NCBI RefSeq assembly: GCF_025165815.1
Contig: NZ_JAFFZE010000010.1
Span: 62,001-126,000 of the forward strand
Reading direction: 5' to 3'
Length of the DNA: 64,000 nucleotides
Origin: Actinophytocola gossypii
GTDB lineage: Bacteria > Actinomycetota > Actinomycetes > Mycobacteriales > Pseudonocardiaceae
A program made the position numbers and the translations under genes. The notes under the pieces are model-generated. The model saw only the letters and a program-made list of their open reading frames with translations, had not been told where the DNA came from and ran no database searches. Shown here piece by piece: positions 43,676-54,490 of the stretch. The stretch's first letter is position 1, and every line of letters starts with the position of its first letter.

Positions 43676-44482
43676 CTACTCGGCCCGCGCGGTTCCCGCC
43701 AGAATCTCCCGCCGGTCGGCGAAGTCATCGGGCCCCAGCTCCGCGAGCCGGACGCGCACCGAGCGCAGGAACTCCTCCCGCACCGCCTCTGACACCTTCG
43801 CCAGCCGCCGCGCGGTGGAGCCGACCGTGGCGTGCTGCGCGACGAAGTCCTCCGCGCTCGGCCGGTACGACCACGGCACCGGCCCGACCCGCACGTCCCC
43901 GAACCCGGCCGAGGTCAACACCCCGGTCAGCTTCTCGACCGTGTCGAGCACGACGTGCCGGCTCACCAGCGAGGAGTCAGCCGGAACACCGTGCCGGTCC
44001 AACTCGTCGTGACAGATCTCCACCGCCGGCATCGGCGGATCCGCGCCCCACACGGCGATCCCGACCGTCCCACCCGGACGCAGCACCCGCCTGGCCTCGC
44101 GGACCCCCGCCGCCGGATCGGGCAGATGGAACAACATGAACGCGAGCACCGCGACATCGAACACCCCGCCGGCGAACGGCACCCGCATCCCGTCCGCCAC
44201 CACCCGGGGGAACCCGGCGGGGGCCCGCCGGACCATCCCCTCGGCCCGGTCGGCGCCGACCACCAGCGCGTCCGGGGCCCGCTCCCGCAACGCCGGCAGC
44301 AACGTGCCCACCCCGGTCCCGAGGTCCAACACCGCCCGCGCGCCCGCCAGCGGCAGCCGGTCGAGCAGCGCCAGACTCACCGGGTGCAGCACCCCGGCCC
44401 ACCGCCGCTCGTAGTGCTCGGCGGTGTTCCCGTAGTGCTCGGCCAGCGCCCGCACCGCCCCGTCCGAACCGGAGTTCGTCAT
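43676..44482 (-). CDS. Class I SAM-dependent methyltransferase
   Basis: This 268-aa protein has SAM motif [16 protein letters not shown], an acidic motif [13 protein letters not shown] and the post-motif [17 protein letters not shown], as in Methyltransf_11/25 proteins. The substrate is unknown. It begins four bases after the parC stop, so it may be transcribed with topoisomerase IV. Confidence 0.85.
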   Translation of the reverse strand: MTNSGSDGAVRALAEHYGNTAEHYERRWAGVLHPVSLALLDRLPLAGARAVLDLGTGVGTLLPALRERAPDALVVGADRAEGMVRRAPAGFPRVVADGMRVPFAGGVFDVAVLAFMLFHLPDPAAGVREARRVLRPGGTVGIAVWGADPPMPAVEICHDELDRHGVPADSSLVSRHVVLDTVEKLTGVLTSAGFGDVRVGPVPWSYRPSAEDFVAQHATVGSTARRLAKVSEAVREEFLRSVRVRLAELGPDDFADRREILAGTARAE

Positions 44483-44486
44483 CGGC

Positions 44487-46973
44487 TCAGCCGCGTTCCA
44501 CCAGGCGGCCGATCATGTCCGGGCCGGGGTGCGCGGTGCCGGAGCCGTCCCGACGCGGGTCGGGCTCGGGCAGCTCCACCGACGAGCCGTTCCGCGCGAT
44601 GCCGGCCGGGCGCGGACCGACATAGGCCAGCACCAGCCGCGACTCGCCCTTGAGGAAGCGGTGCGTCCGCACGCCGCCGGTCGCCCGGCCCTTCGCCGGG
44701 TACTTCGCGAACGGCGTGACCTTCACGCTCTGCCCGGTGACCGTGACGACCATCGGCTCGCCGTGCTCGTCGTCGTCGGTGCGCACCGCGCCGAAGAACA
44801 CCGCGCCAGCACCGGACGCCAGGTTGATGCCGGTCATGCCGCCGCCCTTGAGCCCCTGCGGCCGCACCAGCGACGCCGGGAACCGCAGCAGCGACGAGTC
44901 CGAGGACAGGAACACGCACGTCTCGGTGCCGTCGGTCAGCCAGGTCGCGCCGACGACCTCGTCACCGTCCCGGAGGCCGATCACCTCGAACTCGTCGGAA
45001 CGCACCGGCCAGTCCGGCACGCAGACCTTCACCACCCCCGTCCGCGTACCCAGCGCCAGCCCCGGCGACCCCGCCGCCCGCTCGCCGAGCGGGGCGATGC
45101 CGACCACGCGCTCACCGGACTCCAGCGGCACCAGCTCGCTGGCCGCCATCCCGCCGCCGAGGGAGACCGTGCCGGCGTGCTCGGGCAGCACCGGCAGCGG
45201 CAGCACGTCGGTCTTGAACGCGCGCCCGCGGCTGGTGACCACCAGGATCTGCCCACGCGCCGTGGTGTGCACCAGCGCGGACACCGCGTCGTGCTTCGCG
45301 CGCCCGCTGCGCCGGCGGGCCTCGGTGGCCTCCTCCGACTCGGCGGCCGTGCGGGCCACGAGCCCGGTCGCGGACAGCAGCACCTGACACGGGTCGTCGG
45401 CGACCTCCAGCGGCCCCGCCGGCTTCGACGCGGCGAGCACCTCCTTGAGGTCACCGTCGATCAGCGCGGTTCGCCGCTCGCCCGCGAGGTCCTTGGCGAC
45501 CTTGGCCAGTTCATTGGAGACGAGCTTCTTGAGCACCGACTCGTCGTCGAGGATCTTCGACAGCTCGGCGATCTCGGCGCGCAGCCGCTCCTGCTCGTTC
45601 TCCAGCTCGATCCGGTCGTACTTGGTGAGGCGCCGCAGCGGGGTGTCCAGGATGTAGGTCGCCTGGATCTCGGTGAGCTTGAACCGCTTCATCAGGCCTT
45701 CCTTGGCCTCGGCGGCGTTCTCGCTGGTCCGGATCAGCCGGATCACCTTGTCGATGTCCAGCAGGGCGATCAGCAGGCCTTCGACCAGGTGCAGCCGTTC
45801 CTCGCGCTTGCGGCGCCGGAAGCGGGTGCGTCGGGTGACGACGTCGTAGCGGTGCCGCAGGAAGACCTCGAGCAGCGCCTTGAGCCCCAGCGTCTGGGGT
45901 TGCCCGTCGACGAGAACGAGGTTGTTGATCCCGAACGACTGCTCCATCGGCGTCAGCCGGTAGAGGTCGGCGAGCAGTGCCTGCGGGTTGACCCCCACCT
46001 TGCACTCGATCACGAGACGGGTCCCGTTCTCCCCGTCCGTGAGGTCCTTGACGTCCGCGATCCCGGTGAGCCGCTTGGACTTCGTGACCTCGTCGGTGAT
46101 CTTCTCGATGATCTTCTCCGGCCCGACGGCGTACGGCAGCTCGACCACCGTGATCGCCTGCCGGCCGCGACTGCCCTCGAGGGGTCCGATCTCGACCTTC
46201 GCCCGCATCCGGACCACGCCGCGTCCGGTCTCGTAGGCCCGCCGGACCTCGTCCAGGCCCAGCAGCATGCCGCCGGTGGGCAGGTCGGGCCCGGGAACGA
46301 ACTCCATCAGCTTGTCGAGTGTCGCGTTGGGATGGTGGATCAGCCACCGAGCGGCCCCGATCACCTCACCGAGGTTGTGCGGGATCATGTTGGTCGCCAT
46401 CCCGACCGCGATCCCCGAGGTCCCGTTCACGAGCAGGTTCGGGAACGCGGCCGGCAACACGGCCGGCTCCTCCAACGACCCGTCGTAGTTCGGCCGGAAG
46501 TCGACCGTCTCCTCGTTCAGCTCCCCCACGAGCAGCATCGCCTCAGGCGAAAGCCGTGACTCGGTGTAACGCGAAGCAGCCGGTCCATCGTCGGGGCTTC
46601 CAAAATTTCCATGCCCGTCGATCAACGGCGCGTTCATCGAGAAGTCCTGCGCCAGCCGGACCATGGCGTCGTAGATGGCCATGTCGCCGTGCGGGTGGTA
46701 GCGGCCCATGACGTCGCCGACCACGCGGGAGGACTTCACGTAGGCGTGGGTGGGCCGGTACCCGTTCTCGTTCATGGAGAAGAGGATGCGGCGGTGGACC
46801 GGCTTGAGGCCGTCGCGCGCGTCGGGGAGGGCGCGGGAGTGGATGACCGAGTAGGCGTACTCCAGGTAGGAGTCCTCGATCTCGGTCTTCAGCGGGTTGT
46901 CGAAGACGTTCGCGCCCGGCTGGTCGAACGCGGTCGGGTCGACCCGGGTCGTGCGGGCCTTGCGGCGTGCCAT
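44487..46973 (-). CDS. parC: DNA topoisomerase IV subunit A (ParC)
   Basis: This 828-aa type IIA topoisomerase subunit has the winged-helix quinolone region ([20 protein letters not shown]) and catalytic Tyr136 in AASRYTESR. The C-terminal half is the beta-pinwheel DNA-wrapping domain. It starts 13 bp after parE, the usual order in streptomycete-like genomes, and forms the ParC2ParE2 decatenase. The GyrA-box of true gyrase A is not evident, which supports ParC. The residue equal to E. coli GyrA Ser83 is Met98. Confidence 0.9.
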   Translation of the reverse strand: MARRKARTTRVDPTAFDQPGANVFDNPLKTEIEDSYLEYAYSVIHSRALPDARDGLKPVHRRILFSMNENGYRPTHAYVKSSRVVGDVMGRYHPHGDMAIYDAMVRLAQDFSMNAPLIDGHGNFGSPDDGPAASRYTESRLSPEAMLLVGELNEETVDFRPNYDGSLEEPAVLPAAFPNLLVNGTSGIAVGMATNMIPHNLGEVIGAARWLIHHPNATLDKLMEFVPGPDLPTGGMLLGLDEVRRAYETGRGVVRMRAKVEIGPLEGSRGRQAITVVELPYAVGPEKIIEKITDEVTKSKRLTGIADVKDLTDGENGTRLVIECKVGVNPQALLADLYRLTPMEQSFGINNLVLVDGQPQTLGLKALLEVFLRHRYDVVTRRTRFRRRKREERLHLVEGLLIALLDIDKVIRLIRTSENAAEAKEGLMKRFKLTEIQATYILDTPLRRLTKYDRIELENEQERLRAEIAELSKILDDESVLKKLVSNELAKVAKDLAGERRTALIDGDLKEVLAASKPAGPLEVADDPCQVLLSATGLVARTAAESEEATEARRRSGRAKHDAVSALVHTTARGQILVVTSRGRAFKTDVLPLPVLPEHAGTVSLGGGMAASELVPLESGERVVGIAPLGERAAGSPGLALGTRTGVVKVCVPDWPVRSDEFEVIGLRDGDEVVGATWLTDGTETCVFLSSDSSLLRFPASLVRPQGLKGGGMTGINLASGAGAVFFGAVRTDDDEHGEPMVVTVTGQSVKVTPFAKYPAKGRATGGVRTHRFLKGESRLVLAYVGPRPAGIARNGSSVELPEPDPRRDGSGTAHPGPDMIGRLVERG

Positions 46974-46986
46974 GTCGTTCCTGTCC

Positions 46987-49900
46987 TCAGATGTCGATCG
47001 CGGCCTGGTCCACGCGGACGGATGACTCGACCAGCCACGCCCGCCTCGGTTCGACCTTCTCCCCCATCAGCAGTTCCAGCGCCGCCTCGGCGGCGTCGGC
47101 GTCCTCGATGGTGATGCGGCGCACCGAGCGGGTGGCCGGGTTCATCGTGGTGTCCCACAGCTCGTCGGAGTCCATCTCGCCGAGACCCTTGAACCGGGGG
47201 ACGGGCGTGACGATCTGCTTGCCCTTCCGCTCCAGCTCGGCGACCTTGGCCTCCATCTCCCGCTGGGTGAAGGTGAAGATGGTCTCCGGGTTGCGCCCCT
47301 TGGTGGTGATCTTGTGCAGCGGCGGCATGGCCGCGTACAGCCGCCCGTCCTCGATCACCGGCCGCATGTACCTGGCGAACAACGTGATCAGCAGGGTGCG
47401 GATGTGTGAACCGTCGACATCGGCGTCGGCCATCAGGATCACCCGCCCGTACCGCATCGTCGACAGGTCGAACGTCCGCCCACTCCCCGCCCCGAGCACC
47501 TGCACGATCGACGCGATCTCGGCGTTGCGCAACGTGTCGGCGAGACTGGCCTTCTGCACGTTCAAGATCTTGCCGCGCAAGGGAAGCAGCGCCTGGTACT
47601 CCGACACGCGTGCGTGCCGGGCACTGTTGTGCACGAACACCCCGGCCTCGAGCGCGAAGTTGTGATACCCGTCGACGGTCAGGTCGTAGACGTCGGCCGT
47701 CTCCTCCAACGGCTCGACCGACACCACGGAGTGGTTGACCTGGAGCGCCGCCTCGCGCAGCCGGGCGACGTCACCGTCGTAGTGGGCGAGGAGACGGTCG
47801 TACCTCAGCCCTGTCCGCGCGGAACGCAGGCGCTCGACTTCATAGGCCGCACCGAGTTCACCGTCAGTCAGGGCCAGGAACGCGGAAATGCGCTTGAGTG
47901 CGGCAATCCGACGCCCATCGTTCTGCTGCGCGACCCGCTCCGCACGAGGAACCGTTGCCACGTAGCGCGCGCGGCCGGCCTGAATCTTGGCGAGGTGACC
48001 GGTGTCCGGATCCTTCATCCGGACCTTCATCCGCAGCGAGTGCTGGGTTCCGAACTCGGGGTGGGCGCGGTGCCAGGCGACGACGGCGTCTCGCTGGCGC
48101 TCCCGCTCGGCCGGGTCGGCGAACTGAGCGACCGTGGTCTGCTGGCGCCAGGCCAGCAAGGCCTCGTCCTGCCACTGCGCGCGGGACCGCTCGCTCCACT
48201 CGACACGCTGGCCCGGCTTGGCGAAGTAGATTCGCGCACGTTCGGCCGCCTCTGCCCGATGCTCGGCACTGGACCAGTACTCGTGCTGCATCACACGCAT
48301 ACGTTCGGCATACGCTGCCTTCTCGTCGTCGCTCAGGGCGGCGTACCAGTCCTGGAACCCTTGCTCGATCCGCGCGCGGATCGTCGGGTCGGCGTTCAGC
48401 GCGGCCAGCCGAGCAAGGCAGGCCTGGCGAAACGCGGGATCCTTCCACTGCTCCGTGAGCATCGCCGACTTGAACTCCTGGCCGCCGGCCGCCAGCCATG
48501 CTCGGTATCCGGCGTGAACATGCTCGCCCATCATCGCGGCGTGCAGGGTGGCGTGGTCGTCCCACGTCATGCGGCGGATGTTGCGCGGTTCGTTGTTTCG
48601 CTTGTCGACATCGACATGATGCCGAACGTTGCCGTTGGCAGCGCTGTCCAGGCCGTTCCGGACGTTGTACCCGTCGGCGAGGTAGTGCGTGTACACCCAC
48701 TCCTCTCGGTCGTTCATCCATACCCGCTCGTACCCGTCGAGCTTGTCGCCGGCTGACTTGGACGACACGGACCGGTACAGAGGCATCAACGAGTCGTCGG
48801 GCGCGAGCGCGTCGGCGCGGCGGTAGGAGCCGTCGCGTAGGCGGAAGAGGTGGTCGGGGGTGCAGCGGACGGACTCGCCGTTGTCGAGGGTGACGCGCAC
48901 GAGCGGGGCGCCACGCTGGGTCAGGCGCGGTTCGACCAGTGGGGCGACGACCACGCGACCGGCTTTGTTCGTCGTGTAGCCGAAGTGGGTGATGCCGCGC
49001 TTCCAGTCTGCGGCGAGGTCGGCGAAGGAGCGGCTCTCGCCGGAAGCGAGCGCCACCATGGTGTCGCCCGTGAAGCACCCGAGGGCGCTGTCGCCTTCCA
49101 CGAGGAACAGCTCGCTGCGCGCGATGCCCGTTGCCCGGCAGTCGACGAGTTTGGGGGGCATCGCGGCGCCCTCGAGGGCGGTCTTGCGGCGGGCGGCGTC
49201 CTTCTGTTGTTTCTGGGCGAGGCGGACGCGGGAGGCGTCGACGACCTTCTGCAGGACGGTCTTGGCCTCGGTCTTGGTCTTGCGGGCCTCGGTCCAGGCC
49301 TTGACGTGTTGTTCGACGATGCCCTGCAGCACCTTGGTGATGCCGGCCGTGGACAACTCGTCCTTGGTCTGGGAGGTGAACTGGGGTTCGGGGATGCGCA
49401 CGTGCACGACCGCGGTCATGCCCTCCTGCACGTCCTCCAGGGTGGGCGGGACCTCCTTCGGCTTGAGCAGGCCCCTGGTTCTCCCGATCGCGTCCTGCAC
49501 GGACCGCAGGACGGCGCGGTCGAACCCGCGGCGGTGCGTGCCGCCGTGCATGTTGCGGATGGTGTTGGTGAAGCACTCGACGGTGCGCTCGTAGCCGGTG
49601 CCCCAGCGGAGCGCGACCTCGACCTCGGCCACACGCTCCACTTTGGACTGCATGACGCCGTTCTCGTCCGCGGCGTTCTCGCGGTAGACGCCCTCGCCGG
49701 TGATCATCAGGGTGCCGGAGACGGCCTTCTCGTCCGACGGTGCCAGGAAGTCGACCATGTCGACGAGGCCGTTGGGGTAGGAGAACACCTCCTCCTCGAT
49801 CGCGCCCTCGGTGGCGTTGCGCAGCACGTACGACACGCCGGACACCAGGAACGCGGTGTTGCGCATCTTCGCCCGCAGCGCCTCGATGTCCAGGGCGGCG

Positions 49901-50490
49901 CCGTTCTCGAAGTACCGGGCGTCGTGCCAGTAGCGGATGGACGTGCCGGTGGACTCACCGCGCTTCATCCTGCGCTCGACCTGGAGGCCGGACTGCTTGC
50001 GGAACTTGGCCTTCGGACCGGGCCCGTCGAACACGCCTGGCACGCCCCTGGCGAACGACATCGCGTGCACCTTGCCGTCCTGCTTGACGGTGACGTCGAA
50101 GCGGTGCGACAGGGCGTTGACGGCCGACGCGCCGACGCCGTGCAGGCCGCCGGAGGTCTTGTAGCCGGAGCCGCCGAACTTGCCGCCGGCGTGCAGCCGG
50201 GTGAGCACCAGTTCGACGCCGGACAGCTTGGACTTGGCGTGCACGCCGGTCGGGATGCCGCGGCCGTCGTCGTCGACCTGGACGCTGCCGTCGGCGTGCA
50301 GGGTGACCACGACGCGGCTGGCGTGGCCGCCGACGCCCTCGTCGGTGGCGTTGTCGAGGATCTCGTTGAACAGGTGGTTGATGCCGCGGCTGTCGGTGGA
50401 CCCGATGTACATGCCGGGTCGCTTCCGGACCGCATCGAGCCCCTCGAGATGCGTCAGATCGTCGGCCCCGTACAAGGTCTCCGCAGTCAC
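46987..50490 (-). CDS. parE: DNA topoisomerase IV subunit B (ParE), intein-containing precursor
   Basis: This precursor of 1167 aa starts at GTG 50490, with AGGAG five bases upstream. Residues 1-471 hold the GHKL ATPase (EILDNATDEG, GRGIPTG) and transducer domain, ending in the Toprim motif EGDSALG. Residues 472-955 are an intein. The extein resumes at SARHARVSEYQALLPLRGKI with the Toprim DxD (ADADVDGSH). The spliced product would be 683 aa, normal for ParE. Splicing is required for an intact Toprim domain. It diverges from hen1 and leads parC. Confidence 0.93.
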   Translation of the reverse strand: MTAETLYGADDLTHLEGLDAVRKRPGMYIGSTDSRGINHLFNEILDNATDEGVGGHASRVVVTLHADGSVQVDDDGRGIPTGVHAKSKLSGVELVLTRLHAGGKFGGSGYKTSGGLHGVGASAVNALSHRFDVTVKQDGKVHAMSFARGVPGVFDGPGPKAKFRKQSGLQVERRMKRGESTGTSIRYWHDARYFENGAALDIEALRAKMRNTAFLVSGVSYVLRNATEGAIEEEVFSYPNGLVDMVDFLAPSDEKAVSGTLMITGEGVYRENAADENGVMQSKVERVAEVEVALRWGTGYERTVECFTNTIRNMHGGTHRRGFDRAVLRSVQDAIGRTRGLLKPKEVPPTLEDVQEGMTAVVHVRIPEPQFTSQTKDELSTAGITKVLQGIVEQHVKAWTEARKTKTEAKTVLQKVVDASRVRLAQKQQKDAARRKTALEGAAMPPKLVDCRATGIARSELFLVEGDSALGCFTGDTMVALASGESRSFADLAADWKRGITHFGYTTNKAGRVVVAPLVEPRLTQRGAPLVRVTLDNGESVRCTPDHLFRLRDGSYRRADALAPDDSLMPLYRSVSSKSAGDKLDGYERVWMNDREEWVYTHYLADGYNVRNGLDSAANGNVRHHVDVDKRNNEPRNIRRMTWDDHATLHAAMMGEHVHAGYRAWLAAGGQEFKSAMLTEQWKDPAFRQACLARLAALNADPTIRARIEQGFQDWYAALSDDEKAAYAERMRVMQHEYWSSAEHRAEAAERARIYFAKPGQRVEWSERSRAQWQDEALLAWRQQTTVAQFADPAERERQRDAVVAWHRAHPEFGTQHSLRMKVRMKDPDTGHLAKIQAGRARYVATVPRAERVAQQNDGRRIAALKRISAFLALTDGELGAAYEVERLRSARTGLRYDRLLAHYDGDVARLREAALQVNHSVVSVEPLEETADVYDLTVDGYHNFALEAGVFVHNSARHARVSEYQALLPLRGKILNVQKASLADTLRNAEIASIVQVLGAGSGRTFDLSTMRYGRVILMADADVDGSHIRTLLITLFARYMRPVIEDGRLYAAMPPLHKITTKGRNPETIFTFTQREMEAKVAELERKGKQIVTPVPRFKGLGEMDSDELWDTTMNPATRSVRRITIEDADAAEAALELLMGEKVEPRRAWLVESSVRVDQAAIDI
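47626..49077 (-). mobile_element. 484-aa intein with HNH homing endonuclease in parE
   Basis: The intein starts with Cys (CFTGDTMVALASG, block A) right after EGDSALG and ends VFVHN before a Ser +1 residue, as in class 1 inteins. Block B is RCTPDHLFRL; block F is DVYDLTVDGYHNFALEAG. Between them lies an HNH nuclease region (RHHVDVDKRNNEPRNI, then WDDHATLH). Codon use is less biased than in the flanking parE, which suggests later arrival. It sits in the catalytic Toprim motif, a site where loss is hard without exact excision. Confidence 0.93.
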
Positions 50491-50585
50491 CACTACTCCT
50501 GTGTCATCGCCGCGCCGCCGCCCAAGAGGGTATCCGCACCCTCCGACAACCCAATGCATTTGCCCTGGCCGCCATACTGATCACC
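50491..50585. promoter_or_regulatory. Short divergent promoter region parE / hen1
   Basis: Only 95 bases separate the two starts. No RBS is evident before the hen1 GTG, and an AT-rich CATACT lies at 50573-50578, so hen1 may be transcribed without a leader. The parE RBS AGGAG is at 50496-50500 on the minus strand. Confidence 0.4.
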
Positions 50586-51980
50586 GTGTTGCTGACCGTC
50601 TCCACCACCCATCGCCCCGCCGGTGACCTGGGCTTTCTCCTGCACAAGCACCCTGACCGGGTGCAGCGGTTCGAGGTCGCGGCCGGGGTGGCGCACGTCA
50701 TGTACCCGGAGGTCGGCGACGAGCGCTGCACCGCCGCGCTCGTGCTGGAGGTGGACCCGGTCGACCTGGTGCGTTCGGCCCGGGGCCCGGCCGGCGAGGG
50801 GTTCTCGCTCGGCCAGTACGTCAACGACCGACCATACGCCGCCTCGTCGCTGCTCGCCGTGGCGCTGGGCAGGGTGTTCGGCACGGCGATGAAGGGCCGC
50901 TGCGACGCGCGGCCGGAGCTGGCCGCGACCGCGATCCCGCTGGAGGTGCACGTACCGGTGCTGCCGTGCCGGGGCGGTCCGGAGTTCGCGGCACGACTGT
51001 TCGGACCACTCGGCTGGGCCGTCGCGGCGAACCCGATCCCGCTGGACCCGGCGTTCCCGGCCTGGGGTGACAGCCGTTACGTCGACCTGCGGCTGGCCGG
51101 CACGCTGCGGCTGGCGGACGCGCTGGCGCAGCTGTACGTGCTGCTGCCGGTGCTCGACGACGCCAAGCACTACTGGGTGTCCGGTGACGAGATCGACAAG
51201 CTGGTCCGGGCGGGCGGCGACTGGCTCGCCGCGCATCCGGAGCGGCAGCTGATCACCACCCGCTACCTCGCCCACCAGCGCGGGTACGCCGCGGCGGCGG
51301 AGGCCAGGCTGGCCGAGCTGGACGACCGGCCGGACCCGGACGAGCCGGACGAGCGCGTCGGGCGCACCGGGCACGACGCGGGCGACGAGCGGCTGCCCTC
51401 GCTGGCCGAGCAGCGCCGGGCGGCGATCCTCGGCGAGTTGCGGGCGGCCGGGGCGGCGCGGGTGGTGGACCTGGGCTGCGGTGAGGGGACGCTGCTGCGC
51501 GCGTTGCTGGCGGACTCGGCGTTCACCGAGCTCGTCGGCGTGGACGTGTCGGTGAGCGCGCTGCGCCGGGCGGCGGCGCGGCTCGCGGAGGCCCAGCGGG
51601 TACGGCTGCTGCACGGGTCGGTGACCTATGCCGACGACCGGCTCGCCGGGTTCGACGCGGTGGTGCTGTCCGAGGTGGTCGAGCACGTGGATCCGCCCCG
51701 GCTGCCGGCGCTCGCGGCGGCGGTGTTCGGTGCCGCGCGGCCGGCGACGGTGCTGGTGACGACGCCGAACGCGGAGTACAACGTGCGCTGGGACACCCTG
51801 CCGGCCGGGGAGTACCGGCACCCGGACCACCGTTTCGAGTGGACCCGCGCCGGGTTCGCGGCCTGGTCGGAGCAGGTGGCGGCCGCGCACGGGTACGCGG
51901 TGCGGCACGTGCCGGTCGGGCCGGTCGACACCGAGGTGGGCGCGCCGACGCAGCTCGCCGTGTTCACGAGGGGGTCCTGA
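50586..51980 (+). CDS. hen1: 3'-terminal RNA ribose 2'-O-methyltransferase Hen1
   Basis: This 464-aa protein has the bacterial Hen1 layout. An N-terminal ligase-activating domain (residues 1-240, with LLHKHPDRVQRFE) precedes a SAM methyltransferase with VVDLGCGEGTLLR and the metal/catalytic motif SEVVEHVDPPRL, and then HPDHRFEWTR. Hen1 methylates the 2'-OH at the 3' end of cleaved RNA before sealing by Pnkp, so the repaired RNA resists a second cut. The pnkp gene begins one base after the stop. Confidence 0.95.
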   Translation: MLLTVSTTHRPAGDLGFLLHKHPDRVQRFEVAAGVAHVMYPEVGDERCTAALVLEVDPVDLVRSARGPAGEGFSLGQYVNDRPYAASSLLAVALGRVFGTAMKGRCDARPELAATAIPLEVHVPVLPCRGGPEFAARLFGPLGWAVAANPIPLDPAFPAWGDSRYVDLRLAGTLRLADALAQLYVLLPVLDDAKHYWVSGDEIDKLVRAGGDWLAAHPERQLITTRYLAHQRGYAAAAEARLAELDDRPDPDEPDERVGRTGHDAGDERLPSLAEQRRAAILGELRAAGAARVVDLGCGEGTLLRALLADSAFTELVGVDVSVSALRRAAARLAEAQRVRLLHGSVTYADDRLAGFDAVVLSEVVEHVDPPRLPALAAAVFGAARPATVLVTTPNAEYNVRWDTLPAGEYRHPDHRFEWTRAGFAAWSEQVAAAHGYAVRHVPVGPVDTEVGAPTQLAVFTRGS

Positions 51981-51981
51981 C

Positions 51982-54480
51982 ATGCCGACCTTGGCGGTTC
52001 CCGAGCTGAGCCTGGTCGCGCTGGTCGGCGTGACCGGGTCGGGCAAGTCGACGTTCGCGGCCCGGCACTTCGCGCCGACGCAGGTGCTGTCGTCGGACGC
52101 CTTCCGCGCGTTGGTGTCCGACGACGAGGACGACCAGGGCGCGACGCGGGACGCGTTCGACGCGCTGTACTACGTGGCCGCCAAGCGTTTGCGCGCCGGG
52201 CGGCTGACCGTGATCGACGCGACGCACCTGCGGCGGGAGGACCGGGCGCAGGTGGTGGCGGCGGCGCGGGAGCAGGACGTGCTGCCGGTGGCGATCGTGT
52301 TCGACCTGCCGCCGGAGGTTCCCCGGTCGCGCAACGCCGGGCACCGGAACCTGCCCGACCACGTGCTGCGGCGCCAGCAGGAGGCGTTGCGGCGGTCGGT
52401 GCGCGGGCTGCGCCGCGAGGGGTTCCGCAAGGTGCACGTGCTGTCCGGTGTGGACGACGTGGCGGCGGCGCGGATCGAGTGGGAGAAGGCGTACAACGAC
52501 AGGCGGGAGCTGACCGGGCCGTTCGACGTGATCGGCGACGTGCACGGCTGCCTGAGCGAGTTGCGGGAGCTGTTGGGCCGGCTGGGTTACGTGGTGACGC
52601 CGGACGGCGCGCACCACCCGGAGGGCCGCACGGCGGTGTTCGTCGGCGATCTGGTCGACCGGGGCCCGGACACGCCGGGGGTGCTGCGGCTGGTGATGGG
52701 CATGGTGGCGGCCGGTACCGGGTTGTGCGTCGCCGGGAACCACGAGGAGAAGCTGGTCCGCGCGCTGGACGGGCGGCAGGTGCGGATCGCGCACGGGCGC
52801 GCGGAGTCGCTGGCGCAGCTCGCGGCGCAGCCGGCGGAGTTCCGCGCGGCGGCGCGGGACTTCATGTACGGGCTGGTCAGCCACTACCGGTTGGACGGCG
52901 GCAAGCTCGTGGTGGCGCACGCGGGTCTCAAGGAGGAGTACCAGGGGCGTTCGTCGGGGCGGGTGCGCGCGTTCTGCCTGTACGGCGAGACCACCGGGGA
53001 GACCGACGAGTACGGGTTGCCGGTGCGGTTGCCGTGGGCGAACGACTACCGGGGCGCGGCGGCCGTGGTCTACGGGCACACGCCGACGACGGTGCCGGAG
53101 TGGGTGAACAACACGATCTGTCTGGACACGGGTTGCGTGTTCGGCGGGGCGCTGACCGCGCTGCGGTGGCCGGAGCGGGAGCTGGTGTCGGTGCCGGCGG
53201 AGCGGGAGCACTACGAGCCGGTGCGTCCGCTCGCGCCGCCGCCGCGTCCGCCGGACCTGTTGCGGCTCGACGACGTGGCGGGCACCCGGTACGTGGAGAC
53301 CCGGCTGCTCGGGCGGGTGAAGGTGCTCGAGGAGAACGCTGCGGGCGCGCTGGAGGTGATGAGCCGGTTCGCGATCGACCCGAGGTGGCTGGTGTACCTG
53401 CCGCCGACGATGGCGCCGGCGCCGACGTCCACTCTGGACGGTCTGTTGGAGCATCCGTCGACGGCCTTCGAGGCGTACCGGTCGGCCGGGGTCACGCGGG
53501 TGGTGTGCGAGGAGAAGCACATGGGCTCGCGGGCGGTGGCGGTGGTGTGCCGGTCGGCGGCGGTGGCGGCCGAGCGGTTCGGCGTGTCGGACGGGTCGAC
53601 GGGCGCGGTGTACACCCGCACCGGGCGCGCGTTCTTCCCGCCGGAGCTGACCGAGGAGCTGCTGGCGCGGGTGCGGGCGGCGGCGTCGGGGCTGTGGGCG
53701 GAGCTGGCGACCGACTGGCTGGTGCTGGACCTGGAGCTGCTGCCGTGGTCGGCGAAGGCCGGGGAGCTGCTGCGGCGGCAGTACGCGCCGGTGGGGGCGG
53801 CGGCGCGGGCGGTGCTGCCGGAGGTGCTGTCGGTGCTGTCCAGCACCGGTGCGCGGCTCGGCGCGGACGCGGTGGGCGAGCTGGCGGCGAGGCAGGAGGT
53901 GCGGCTGGCCGACGCGGCGGCGTTCACCGCCGCGTACGGGCGGTACTGCTGGGACACCGACGGGCTGCGCGGGGTGTCGCTGGCGCCGTTCGCGGTGCTG
54001 GCGGGTGCCGGTGGGGTGTACGCCGACCGGGACCGGGACTGGCACTTCGCGGTGTTGGACCGGCTGGTCGAGGCGGATCCGGAGGTGTTCAGGACGACCC
54101 GGCGGATCACGCTCGACCTGGCCGACTCGGCGGCCGAGGGCGTCGAGTGGTGGACGGAGCTGACCTCGGCCGGCGGTGAGGGCATGGTGGTCAAGCCGTT
54201 CGACGGGCTGGCGCGTGGGCGGCGGGGCCTGGTGCAGCCGGGGGTGAAGTGCCGGGGCCGGGAGTACCTGCGGATCATCTACGGCCCGGACTACACCGAG
54301 CACCTGGACCGGCTGCGGGAGCGGTCGCTGGGGCGCAAGCGGTCGATGGCGCTGCGGGAGTACGCGCTGGGGTTGGAGGCGCTGGCGCGGTTCACCGAGG
54401 GCGAGCCGTTGTGGCGGGTGCACGAGCCGGTGTTCGCGGTGCTGGCGCTGGAGTCGGCGGGAGTTGATCCCCGCCTTTAG
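51982..54480 (+). CDS. pnkp: Polynucleotide kinase-phosphatase-ligase Pnkp
   Basis: This 832-aa RNA repair enzyme has three modules. The 5' kinase (residues 1-170) has P-loop GVTGSGKST. The metallophosphatase (175-440) has GDVHG, GDLVDRGP and GNHEEK. The adenylyltransferase/ligase (about 470-832) has a Lys nucleophile in EEKHMGSRA. Together with Hen1 it heals, marks and seals RNA broken by ribotoxins, such as cleaved tRNA. All catalytic motifs look intact. Confidence 0.95.
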   Translation: MPTLAVPELSLVALVGVTGSGKSTFAARHFAPTQVLSSDAFRALVSDDEDDQGATRDAFDALYYVAAKRLRAGRLTVIDATHLRREDRAQVVAAAREQDVLPVAIVFDLPPEVPRSRNAGHRNLPDHVLRRQQEALRRSVRGLRREGFRKVHVLSGVDDVAAARIEWEKAYNDRRELTGPFDVIGDVHGCLSELRELLGRLGYVVTPDGAHHPEGRTAVFVGDLVDRGPDTPGVLRLVMGMVAAGTGLCVAGNHEEKLVRALDGRQVRIAHGRAESLAQLAAQPAEFRAAARDFMYGLVSHYRLDGGKLVVAHAGLKEEYQGRSSGRVRAFCLYGETTGETDEYGLPVRLPWANDYRGAAAVVYGHTPTTVPEWVNNTICLDTGCVFGGALTALRWPERELVSVPAEREHYEPVRPLAPPPRPPDLLRLDDVAGTRYVETRLLGRVKVLEENAAGALEVMSRFAIDPRWLVYLPPTMAPAPTSTLDGLLEHPSTAFEAYRSAGVTRVVCEEKHMGSRAVAVVCRSAAVAAERFGVSDGSTGAVYTRTGRAFFPPELTEELLARVRAAASGLWAELATDWLVLDLELLPWSAKAGELLRRQYAPVGAAARAVLPEVLSVLSSTGARLGADAVGELAARQEVRLADAAAFTAAYGRYCWDTDGLRGVSLAPFAVLAGAGGVYADRDRDWHFAVLDRLVEADPEVFRTTRRITLDLADSAAEGVEWWTELTSAGGEGMVVKPFDGLARGRRGLVQPGVKCRGREYLRIIYGPDYTEHLDRLRERSLGRKRSMALREYALGLEALARFTEGEPLWRVHEPVFAVLALESAGVDPRL

Positions 54481-54490
54481 CATATGGGAC

